From JAFASC01 sp034669505 (GTDB lineage: Bacteria; Pseudomonadota; Alphaproteobacteria; Rhizobiales; Beijerinckiaceae): 64,000 bases of DNA. The stretch spans positions 62,001 to 126,000 of the forward strand of contig JAXDNJ010000007.1 of assembly GCA_034669505.1 (NCBI GenBank), in the 5' to 3' direction. The translations under genes were made by a program, and so were the position numbers. Below the pieces are notes generated by a model. That model searched no databases and was not told where the DNA came from. It saw only the letters and a list, made by a program, of their open reading frames with translations. The first letter of the stretch is position 1; each line of letters opens with the position of its first letter. Of the stretch, positions 9,395 through 17,230 are shown in pieces.

Positions 9395-10120
9395 TCAAGC
9401 CCTCTTCTCCTCAACATGTTCTTGGTCGAACGTCAGACCAACCGCAACTTGATAAGGCACCTCATAAGCAGAATCGCCGACTTGGCTGCGAACAATTCCA
9501 TGCTGCCATATCTTCTTCCAAGCAATTTTTATCTCCAATTTAGTATAACCAGCGACTTCAAAATTGATTTCCTCCGCGCAGATTTCGCGCTTCTCATCCG
9601 AGACCGAGTACACTCGCTTTAACGTCTGTTCTACTTGAACTTTCAATATTCCACTTTCCTTTTTTCCAAGATTGACTTCAGCGCCACTCCTCGTGGAGTG
9701 AGCTATGTCCAGTTTGACCGATCTTGCCCATTCTCTACTGAAAGTGAGTTTTCGGCTTGTTGAAGTAGAATTGCAGGAATTGTCGATAAGCCGACGATCT
9801 TCTCCAATAGGTTCTTCGCTGCGGCCAAACTCGATGTTTTCCGGCGCATCCGTTTCTGGCGTGTCGGCCCATATAAACACATTCCATGCAAACCCACAAA
9901 GCCGACAGCGGTAAGATGATGGAATAATCGGCCACTTAAAGTACTCTACTCTGTCCACGTGTAGCGGTTCTCCACCGAATTTGAAAACCGTGCGATCACA
10001 ACCGGGGCACCTTCCAGTGGCTTGCGACTTCCGAGCTTCAGCCGTCATTATTAGATGTGGTACAATCGTCGTTGCCTGTCCAACCCTGAGAAAGAGCTGT
10101 ATGATCTTGGGATAAGCCAT
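9395..10120 (-). CDS. zinc-ribbon hypothetical protein
   Basis: The ATG at 10120 is preceded by GAGGAG at 11 bases. The 241-residue protein has two CxxC pairs (CPGC near residue 38 and CRLC near 72) that would form a zinc ribbon. A charged, mixed alpha/beta C-terminal half follows, with the motif FSREWARS and a conserved-looking KIAWKKIWQHG segment. No signal peptide or membrane helix. It lies between the truncated replication-relaxation gene and one repeat copy, which suggests insertion into an older module. Function unknown; a nucleic-acid-binding role is only suggested by the zinc ribbon. Confidence 0.55.
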   Translation of the reverse strand: MAYPKIIQLFLRVGQATTIVPHLIMTAEARKSQATGRCPGCDRTVFKFGGEPLHVDRVEYFKWPIIPSSYRCRLCGFAWNVFIWADTPETDAPENIEFGRSEEPIGEDRRLIDNSCNSTSTSRKLTFSREWARSVKLDIAHSTRSGAEVNLGKKESGILKVQVEQTLKRVYSVSDEKREICAEEINFEVAGYTKLEIKIAWKKIWQHGIVRSQVGDSAYEVPYQVAVGLTFDQEHVEEKRA

Positions 10121-10144
10121 CTGGCGGTAAACTCCTCGTCGGGC

Positions 10145-10651
10145 CTAATTTGTTAGCCTGACAGCATCGCGTTTCCCGGTCGTCCACAACGCATCGAAGG
10201 GAGTGCTCGCTCCAAGCGTTGCCTGATCAACGAAAAGGAAAATATTGGATCCTTGACCGTTTGTGAACCCCTCGATAGCTCGAAGCATTTGCTCCACCCG
10301 ATCCGGGGTCGTGGTCTCCATGAGCACACGAAAGTTTGGAATCCCGAGCTCTTGAAGATGGCGTCCTTGCCGACTTGCTTCGTAGTACGTCAGCAGCTTT
10401 TTCGCGACATAGGTGCCGTACAAGCTTTTGTAACGCATGATAGGCATTTCGCCACGATCCTTCTCGTACATGAAATAGGACTCCGTTTCGTCGGCTATGA
10501 ATTGGCCGAAGAAGCCGTCGGGGATCACGCCGCATGTGCGATGCGTCTGGCCCAGTGCGATGCGCGCCCGTAGACGGATGCGCTGGAGCTTGCTGCCTTC
10601 CGGTGCATCCTCAAGTACTACTTCCAAGAGGACGCTTACGCCGTCCAGCAC
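10145..10651 (-). pseudogene. 5'-truncated replication-relaxation family gene
   Basis: The 168 residues are closely similar to the C-terminal half of the intact protein at 16126-17064; stretches such as ADETESYFMYEKDRGEMP and FRVLxETTTPDRVEQML are nearly identical. The frame can be followed about 13 codons upstream of the GTG at 10651 to a TAA, and the winged-helix N-terminal half is missing. The gene is therefore a remnant. It indicates that the element once carried two replication-relaxation genes, each with a DNA-translocase ATPase nearby. Confidence 0.75.
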
Positions 10652-10872
10652 CTCGATCGCCTGGCAGACAATATTGGCGAAGCACGCTTACGGGCAGGAG
10701 TGCATTGGCGGACTGATCATATCGCTGGTCAAAAAGTCGGACGAGCCGTTGCCCAAGCGGTAATTGATCAGCTATCCAGGGATTGCATTCCGCTCGCCAA
10801 CCGGCAGCCGTGCTCCGCAACCGCGGGCGATCTGCCAAAAACGCCTGATGTGTACGCCAAGGAAGCGCATGA

Positions 10873-11214
10873 CAGGCGTCAGCATTCGAACTGCGACGGC
10901 AATCAGGATCATGTACCGCCAAACGAAGATCGCAGCCACACCTTGTCCAACTTCGGCGTCTTGAATTCAAGCGTGTTCATGAGCGCTTTGACACGATTGA
11001 TGTCCGTTTTGACCGTATCGATGAGCGGCTCCACCACGCGGCCCAACGTCTTACGAATATCGAGCACGAGATCACCGCAGTACACCGACGCTTAGATAAA
11101 CTGGAGGAGCTCGTCGACAGTCACTCACGATTTGCAAAAGAAATCGATCATCTGCTCAAGCGCGTTGCTGCCATCGAGAAACACCTTGGTCTTCAGCACA
11201 ACATAAAGGCATAG
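10873..11214 (+). pseudogene. coiled-coil protein frame without a start codon
   Basis: The frame is open from after a TGA at 10870 to TAG at 11212. From about 10963 it translates to a regular heptad-repeat helix of some 80 residues (motifs RFDTIDVRFDRIDERL and RRLDKLEELV), which is very unlikely by chance. No ATG, GTG or TTG in this frame gives a sensible beginning, so a frameshift or loss of the 5' end is inferred. Such short coiled-coil proteins accompany other genes of mobile elements; the precise role is unknown. Confidence 0.5.
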
Positions 11215-11552
11215 ACGGTCTGCTCAAGCGCGGTCTTTCCCGGTGCTCTCGGACCGCACCTTCGCCACCTCTCGAAACCGATTGGCCGCCCTTGACTCCT
11301 TGCCCGTGAGCCTTTTCGCATGTTGAAAAGAAGGTCCGAAGCTGGCCGCGAGCGGAAAGTCTGCTTTGCGGTGCAAGACCGCAGACGCAAGCGGACGACG
11401 TGAAAAGTCCGCAAAACGGGTGATGAGCTCAGCGTGATTACAGAGAGCGCATACTCGTTCTGTGCATCAAATAGGAGCGGGGCAGCTCGACACACAAATA
11501 CTCGTGTCGGTGGGAAGCGCAGCGACAAGTGCCTGAGAAATCGACACAGTAT
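11215..11552. other. 338-base stretch without a gene
   Basis: The only long frame is on the minus strand (11193-11528). It is Arg/Ser-rich, lacks a ribosome site and overlaps the coiled-coil frame, so it is taken as a shadow. No repeat or RNA gene was recognised. Confidence 0.3.
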
Positions 11553-14054
11553 CTATGCACGCACCTCGAATACCCGACCAATAGAATCCTTGTGCTGGGA
11601 GATTGCACGTTCTGCGCATTGCCGTCCGAGCTCTCGATAGGCGTCGAACTGCTCGGGCGAGTAAAATTGATCTGAGGTCGACTCATTCGGGAAGTCTGGA
11701 TGTTGCGCCCGATACCCGCGGGCGGAGAACGCCATATCTTCGATTAAAGCGGCTTTGATGTAGATTAACGTAGATGTCTTAGTACAATTGTCTCCGTAGG
11801 TGATCGTCCCCTTAGCGAAAGGAAAACGAGAAAATGCTGCGTCTCGGGGATATTTCGGTTCAGCTGGTTGTTTGGGCATTATAAAGTCTAGTTCCGCGCC
11901 GAAATCGAGGGTCGCGCCGAAATCTTCTTCTAACCTGCGGGTGAGTGAAACGAGCGCGGGAAAGGCGGTTTGAGGATCAGCCTCGCCGTCGATGGCGATA
12001 ATGAGTTCCACTCTTCTACGAACAAGTTCATAAATACCCAGGTTTTCAAAGTGTCCCCCGTCGCTGATCTCAACGAAGGCGCTCCTGCTGGTGTAGCCGC
12101 GACTCAAGAAACCGTACCACAGGGTCGGGAAGAAAGGCGTCGGTTTGAGGAGGTTCATCCAAGTTGAGGCGGAAGGACGCCTAATCCATACGCCAAGCCT
12201 AATGTTTAGCAGCATGAGGACGAGCGAAACCGCCCGATTGCGAGTGACTCCGCTTCCAGCATAAGCCGCGTTGGCGCTGGCAGCTGCCCCCGAGGCAGCG
12301 ATCGCAGTGGCGAGAGACATCTCTCGGTTTTTTCGCTCATATGATTCGCATTCTTCCCAACCGTGTACGGCGCTGCCGATATGCAACGGCGTAATTGCAA
12401 AGCTCGCACCACCACGTCGAGCCACAACTGGATCTCTGTCATTTACTAAAATCGCGTTACAGTTTACAATCGGGAAAAGATTCAATGCCGTCGCTGGGCC
12501 TTTCCACAACTGCGTGATCGAAAGGCGATCCGCCGCATACGTTTCCGTCGCGATGCCCTTTTTTATGCTTTCCGCGGAGGGCATAAACAACTCCATCAGT
12601 CGGTCACGATAAAAGCGATGCAACCCAATCGAATTAGAATTCGACAAGAAACCAAACACTAGGGCCATAGTGACGGCACCGCCGAACCAGAGTTGGTATT
12701 GGTACAGCTCTGATTCAGGGTGGAATAGAACTGAATTGGTACGAAAAGCGAGGAGCAGCACGCCGTAGAGAAAAATCAGTGCGAATAGTGCCATTAGGGA
12801 TTGCCCGACGGGTCCGAAGGTTAGCCGTCTTGATTGCATGAAGTGGCCAGTCACCGCTGAAATTAGACCAGATGTGGCAGCCAGAGCTCCTCCTAATTTA
12901 GAGAACCAGTTTGAGTCGAATGCGTACTTAGCCAAGATCGGCAGGCTTCCGAGGATGGAAGTATAAAGAAAGACTCGGAGTAGCCAGCCGCCTGTAATCT
13001 CGAACGTCCGCCGTAACGCATATTCTGCGTTCTTATACTTATCACCAAAGACCAAGAGGCCGGCCAAATTTATTAGCGGCAGCAGCAAGGCCAATCCAAC
13101 GGTGAGCGTTGCGACAGCACCTCCAGTTGAGGCAATATCGGGCGTAGTTCCGACCAGAGCATAGACGATCAGAATCCCTAGCCCGAGTGTCGCCGCGCCT
13201 GCCAAGCCAGCCAAAATCGATCCGACTAAAAAGATTCGGGTCATCTTTTGTGGAAATCGAGTGATACTTACAAATGCAACAGCCAGCGAGAGAAGCGCGA
13301 GCCCCCCGCAGCAAATCAATGCGAGCCAAACGCAAAGTGCATAAAAGGGCGAAATATAGCCGGGTTGATCTGGCCAGAGTTTTTCGAGCGCCTGTCCGCT
13401 CAACCATCCATTGCACTCTGTCGCGACGTGCTCGGCCCAACTTGGCGCGATTTGGTTGGGCAGCGTAATCATAGGCAGCTGCAACTTATACAAAAAGCAC
13501 GTCAGTTGTGGCCGAGCTATCAGGTACTGAATGAGCAGGAATAAAAGAGTTAGAACAGGAAGCCAAATCGCGAGACTTAGGAAAGCGGTGCGGAACACGA
13601 CGGCCAAAGCGGAGAAGATGGTTAATCCACCTCCGGGAAGGAGATAATTTGCGTGCCACCTTAGATATTGAAGATCAGTTTGACTTCCGCGGGCTCTAAT
13701 TCGCAATTGAGAATCCACGCCGTACGGGAAACCCTTGCCCCCCCTGACCTCTTGTGCATCCCTATTCAACAACCACTGCAGACCCCCTCCAATGTACCCG
13801 CCACCAGACACCGTGGAGAGATAGTCGATCTTTGACAGCCAACCGGCCTTTGCGAGTGCCTGGAGCGCTCCCAAGCAGAAGGAGGCCGAGCGAATACCTC
13901 CTCCGGACAAGGCGAGGCCGGACCACTCACCCGACACATCGCGATTCGCACGTGTGGCGATGGCCTGGTGTTCGATCAGGAGCACCTCATCGAAGGCCTC
14001 CGGCGAGAAATACGAGGGCTTCCGTAGAGACTTAGTCGCCAAATCCTCGCGCAT
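11553..14054 (-). CDS. patatin-like phospholipase with large multi-helix membrane domain
   Basis: The ATG at 14054 with GGAG six bases upstream is preferred; in-frame starts at 14081, 14102 and TTG 14123 are possible. The roughly 833-residue protein has the patatin oxyanion motif SGGGIRS and the nucleophile in STVSGGG near residue 83. About eight hydrophobic helices follow in the middle (roughly residues 135-470). The catalytic aspartate motif SDGGHFENLG lies near residue 680. The membrane domain is thus inserted between the two halves of the catalytic site. The expected activity is acyl-ester hydrolysis of membrane lipid. Neighbours are a divergent secreted protein and element genes. Host, defence or interbacterial roles are all open. 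Confidence 0.7.
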   Translation of the reverse strand: MREDLATKSLRKPSYFSPEAFDEVLLIEHQAIATRANRDVSGEWSGLALSGGGIRSASFCLGALQALAKAGWLSKIDYLSTVSGGGYIGGGLQWLLNRDAQEVRGGKGFPYGVDSQLRIRARGSQTDLQYLRWHANYLLPGGGLTIFSALAVVFRTAFLSLAIWLPVLTLLFLLIQYLIARPQLTCFLYKLQLPMITLPNQIAPSWAEHVATECNGWLSGQALEKLWPDQPGYISPFYALCVWLALICCGGLALLSLAVAFVSITRFPQKMTRIFLVGSILAGLAGAATLGLGILIVYALVGTTPDIASTGGAVATLTVGLALLLPLINLAGLLVFGDKYKNAEYALRRTFEITGGWLLRVFLYTSILGSLPILAKYAFDSNWFSKLGGALAATSGLISAVTGHFMQSRRLTFGPVGQSLMALFALIFLYGVLLLAFRTNSVLFHPESELYQYQLWFGGAVTMALVFGFLSNSNSIGLHRFYRDRLMELFMPSAESIKKGIATETYAADRLSITQLWKGPATALNLFPIVNCNAILVNDRDPVVARRGGASFAITPLHIGSAVHGWEECESYERKNREMSLATAIAASGAAASANAAYAGSGVTRNRAVSLVLMLLNIRLGVWIRRPSASTWMNLLKPTPFFPTLWYGFLSRGYTSRSAFVEISDGGHFENLGIYELVRRRVELIIAIDGEADPQTAFPALVSLTRRLEEDFGATLDFGAELDFIMPKQPAEPKYPRDAAFSRFPFAKGTITYGDNCTKTSTLIYIKAALIEDMAFSARGYRAQHPDFPNESTSDQFYSPEQFDAYRELGRQCAERAISQHKDSIGRVFEVRA

Positions 14055-14165
14055 CGCCGCTCCGCTAAAAAAATGCGCCATTTTAACGCCACAAACATAC
14101 ATTGAAAGTACCGACCGGTTCAACTGAATATTCGAATTCCACAGGTAAATCGAACAGGAGGTTAC

Positions 14166-14999
14166 ATGATGCGTCGTAGCCTTGCGACATTCTCGACAAT
14201 TTTAGGCATTGTCTCGTCTGCGGCTGCTCAGCCCTCCGGTCCCCAAAGACGGTGTTCCGACTTTGGATTTTCCGCCGAAGGGGCTATGGACGGGCAGACC
14301 TACTACAAAAGTGACTTTGGTTGGTCTTTATTGACTACTAGAATTTCTGACCTTCGCATTTCCCAACGCGGCGTCGTGCAAATGCTGTATGTAGTAAAGG
14401 CCGATCCCGCTCGCACCAGTTCTGGAATGGGCGTCGTCGTGGTTAAAACTGGGCGGGTTCCGGCGTCTGATGTGGCTTCGACACAGAACGTAAAGCTCGT
14501 ACGAAAAACGGCGATCAAAGACGGGCTATGCGCCGCTCCACGTCCTTTTGAAGACACGTCCTTACCCGCAGACGTCTACGACGGGTACCACGACTATGGA
14601 AGAACTAGATACTCGAAAGCAGCGCTGCAAACGCTTCAAGACTTTCACATGGAGTTCGGTCCGAACTGCCGCCGAACGGACCACGATCCGGGCGGGCTGT
14701 ACCGTCACGTGAGTAATCGGGCTTCTTTTTCGTACTCTACAGATGTGGTTGATGTGGGTGGTTATACGGGATTTGAGGCTGCGGTCGCAAACCTAAATTT
14801 CGGCAGAGCGGCTCGCGCGCAGGCCGCTCAAGCGGAAAGACCGTACGGAGATCGGCGAACAGAAATAAAACAATACGCTACCGCCGGGGGGGTCGCGTGT
14901 GTTCAGATCGATGTACCGGTCTCCGACAGAGGAAGTTTCTTACGAATCAACGACTTAAGCGCGCCTATTGTTGATGGCACGCGCGAGCGACGCTATTGA
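14166..14999 (+). CDS. secreted hypothetical protein
   Basis: The ATG at 14166 has a strong AGGAGG seven bases upstream. The 277-residue product starts with a signal peptide (Arg-rich start, hydrophobic core, cleavage likely after SSAAA). The mature part is rich in Tyr, Asp and Arg, has few cysteines (about four) and shows no catalytic motif or named family. It is transcribed divergently from the patatin-like gene, with about 110 bases between starts, so the two may share regulation. Extracytoplasmic location is inferred from the signal peptide only. Confidence 0.6.
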   Translation: MMRRSLATFSTILGIVSSAAAQPSGPQRRCSDFGFSAEGAMDGQTYYKSDFGWSLLTTRISDLRISQRGVVQMLYVVKADPARTSSGMGVVVVKTGRVPASDVASTQNVKLVRKTAIKDGLCAAPRPFEDTSLPADVYDGYHDYGRTRYSKAALQTLQDFHMEFGPNCRRTDHDPGGLYRHVSNRASFSYSTDVVDVGGYTGFEAAVANLNFGRAARAQAAQAERPYGDRRTEIKQYATAGGVACVQIDVPVSDRGSFLRINDLSAPIVDGTRERRY

Positions 15000-15053
15000 C
15001 CTTACTTTAACCAAGGTTTGCCAAATTGATAAGGCGAGAGGGAACCGTCTCAA

Positions 15054-15572
15054 ATGGTCTTGTACGCTCAGACATTTCCTACCTCGGCGCGACGAGGGCC
15101 GCTCCAGGTGAAACGCGGCTCACGGAGGTATCGATGGTGGCTCGTAATCGCGCTCTTCGAAGCCCTTTTTGTTCTATGCCGCGCCAACGTGCAGCAAGGG
15201 TTCAGCCTTGATGACCCTTTAGTTTGGCTCGCGGGCCTCTCTCCTTTTGTTGTGGCTGTGTGCGGGCAAAGATTTTTCGACTGGCAGCCAAGGACCTACT
15301 TGCAAACCTGGTTAGCCGCGCTGGCCGCGTTCTTCGCAATGCGCGCGTTCGATCTGGGGCACTTCATAGAATACCCCCTGTTCGTCCGATTTGACGAAGG
15401 ATTTGTGCGTTATTTCCTCTGCTCTGCAGCTTACGTTCTAATCGGCGCCGGGCTGCTGCTTGTGCTCTCTAGTCGCTCGTTAACGGGTGCGAGAAACTAC
15501 ATAGCTAAGTTGGCCATAGCTGTTCCTGTCTCGAGTGTAACTCTGACCATTGCACTGTTTTTAGCAGGTTAG
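15054..15572 (+). CDS. four-helix membrane protein, unknown function
   Basis: A 172-residue protein whose ATG at 15054 follows AGAGGGA. A basic N-terminal tail is followed by four hydrophobic helices (about residues 28-44, 56-71, 86-99 and 120-140, with a last one near 150-170). Trp and Phe are frequent. It follows the secreted-protein gene by 54 bases on the same strand and may be co-transcribed. No family recognised. Confidence 0.5.
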   Translation: MVLYAQTFPTSARRGPLQVKRGSRRYRWWLVIALFEALFVLCRANVQQGFSLDDPLVWLAGLSPFVVAVCGQRFFDWQPRTYLQTWLAALAAFFAMRAFDLGHFIEYPLFVRFDEGFVRYFLCSAAYVLIGAGLLLVLSSRSLTGARNYIAKLAIAVPVSSVTLTIALFLAG

Positions 15573-16125
15573 CTGCTCCAGATTCATTCTGGCTGAGGCT
15601 TGAGAAGTCCAAGTGTAAGACGGCTCTCGCTCGATCTCCACAAGTGTCGAGTTGCTCCACTCCGGCGCGTTTCTGGGCTCACTTATGTGGTGACTAATCC
15701 GCGCATAAATTTGTTCTTGCATCATCTAAATGCTGCTCGATCGGAGCAAGCTTAGGTGAACTTTCCCGAAATTCGCAATGAATCCGTTCCGCTCGGCTAT
15801 TACTTTAATGAACGCGGAGCTAGGTTACGATGATCACCGGCCGTTGGGTTGTGGCACAATCGCGAACTGCTGCTTAACGCGGGCGGTGTTCGCTCTAGAC
15901 AAATGGCGAAGCTGGCGCTTTGGACCGACCGGCGCAAAGAAACCTCAACGACCATGTGTTGTTTCGCGTCTGTACCCCCGACCCCATTTACGGGACCTTG
16001 CGGTGGCGTGTCCTGGCGGATCGCGCCCTAGGCCGGAGGCCCGGGAGCCACGTCTCCGCCCTTCGGGTGACGATCGCTCACGCAGCAACATCCCACCGGT
16101 TCTCGCGACTTGGATGCCTCGGCTC
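15573..16125. other. 553-base stretch without a convincing gene, holding repeat copy 2
   Basis: Plus-strand frames are open here but change repeatedly, as in a decayed gene: pieces that read protein-like lie in different frames around 15850-16010. No family could be recognised. The second copy of the dispersed repeat lies at 16022-16095, next to the stop of the replication-relaxation gene. Confidence 0.3.
16022..16095. repeat. copy 2 of a dispersed repeat of about 75 bases
   Basis: This is the partner of 9172-9249 in direct orientation. The shared core TTCGGGT(G/A)ACGATCGCTCACG is flanked by GC-rich sequence that can fold. It starts about 30 bases past the stop codon of the replication-relaxation gene, so it may be that gene's 3' region duplicated together with the gene. 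Confidence 0.55.
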
Positions 16126-17064
16126 TCAGGCGGCGATGCGAACGCGCTGCTTCTTCCCGCTTACCCATTCCAAATCGAGCGGATTGCTAGCGGCGAAAGC
16201 CGCCTCGTGTGTGAAAAGGAAGATGTTCGACCCGCGACCGGCAGTGAATTCCTCGACAGCTTGGAGCATTTGTTCGACTCGGTCCGGCGTCGTCGTTTCT
16301 ACAAGCACCCGAAAATTCGGGATCCCGAGCTCCTCATGTTTCCGCTGCCGGTTCGCTTCATAGTATGTCAGTAGCTTCTTGGCGACGTAGGTGCCGTACT
16401 GATTTCTGTAGCGCATCACCGGCATCTCGCCGCGGTCTTTTTCGTACATAAAATAGGATTCCGTCTCATCGGCCAGAAAATGCAGCCCGAAAAAACCATC
16501 CGGTATCACGCCGCATGTTCGATGTGCCTGTCCCAAGGGAATACGTGCTTGCAGCCGAATGCGCTGCAACTTCGCGCCATCCGGCGCGTCCTCCAGAATT
16601 TCAGCGCGCTCTAACACGCGCAGATCCTTTCGGCCGCGGGCAGCGAGTTCCAGCTTCACGAAGAAATCCGAAATGCCGATCGAATGATCGATGAAGCGCC
16701 ACCCCGCTCCCCTCTCCTTGTCGATGCCGTCGAGGAGCGAGCGTTCGATATCGAAGCCGTGCTGCCGAAGATATCGCGCGCCCTTGCGCGTGAGGCCGTA
16801 GATCAGTGAGCGCGATCCCTTCAGGATGCGGCGGTACGCGGCTTGGGCTTCAGGTCGCTCGACGTAGCCATTTTCCCACAGCGCCAATAGCGTGCGCCCG
16901 ACGTTCTGCTGGCTGCCCCCATCCAGCGCCGCCAATTGTGCTGCCGATGCCAGCCGCAGTCGCGCGATGTTCGTCAGGATCGCGACCCCACGCTCCATCA
17001 TGTGAAAGCTTCTGGGACGTTTCGGCCGCTCGAATATTCTGCCCCGCGTTTGTGCTGCTTGCAT
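16126..17064 (-). CDS. replication-relaxation family protein
   Basis: A 312-residue protein with an N-terminal winged-helix region (about residues 25-100) and the conserved C-terminal part of the replication-relaxation family, with motifs HSIGISDFFV, CGVIPDGFF and YEKDRGEMPVMRY. The family is known from plasmids and integrative elements, where members affect plasmid replication and DNA relaxation. Alternative starts are the paired ATGs near 17000, since the ATG at 17064 has AAGAGG directly abutting. It is the last gene of the 20550-16126 operon, after the DNA-translocase ATPase, and is intact, unlike its paralogue at 10145-10651. Confidence 0.8.
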   Translation of the reverse strand: MQAAQTRGRIFERPKRPRSFHMMERGVAILTNIARLRLASAAQLAALDGGSQQNVGRTLLALWENGYVERPEAQAAYRRILKGSRSLIYGLTRKGARYLRQHGFDIERSLLDGIDKERGAGWRFIDHSIGISDFFVKLELAARGRKDLRVLERAEILEDAPDGAKLQRIRLQARIPLGQAHRTCGVIPDGFFGLHFLADETESYFMYEKDRGEMPVMRYRNQYGTYVAKKLLTYYEANRQRKHEELGIPNFRVLVETTTPDRVEQMLQAVEEFTAGRGSNIFLFTHEAAFAASNPLDLEWVSGKKQRVRIAA

Positions 17065-17097
17065 CCTCTTATTTTACCGCTTTTCATTCACAGGGCG

Positions 17098-17230
17098 GTC
17101 AAAGTGCATGGATAGCCGCTTAGCGGCCGGTGCTCCCTGTCAAGGGCGGCCCTTGGCCGTCGCCTCCGACGATCTCTCGACCCTTGACAGGTCTGCGCCG
17201 TGCCGCGTTTTGCTCATCATGCACTTTGAC
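17098..17230. repeat. nested perfect inverted repeats at the ATPase 3' end
   Basis: Outer arms of 13 bases (17098-17110 and 17218-17230, GTCAAAGTGCATG and its complement) enclose inner arms of 11 bases (17136-17146 and 17181-17191, CCTGTCAAGGG and its complement). A small hairpin, GCCGC/GCGGC, lies over the stop codon at 17120. The structure spans the last 35 or so codons of the ATPase gene and the gap before the replication-relaxation gene. It could be a replication or transfer origin, a transcription-attenuating hairpin or a mobile palindromic element. Confidence 0.6.

Noticed and set aside
10611..10970. 119-codon minus-strand frame upstream of the truncated replication-relaxation gene
   Set aside because: Tested as the missing N-terminal half, but it shows no similarity to the intact paralogue's winged-helix part.
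11193..11528. 111-codon minus-strand frame
   Set aside because: Arg/Ser-rich, no ribosome site, overlaps the coiled-coil frame on the other strand.
15778..16374. 198-codon plus-strand frame
   Set aside because: Its second half is the complement of the replication-relaxation gene and the first half has no recognisable features.
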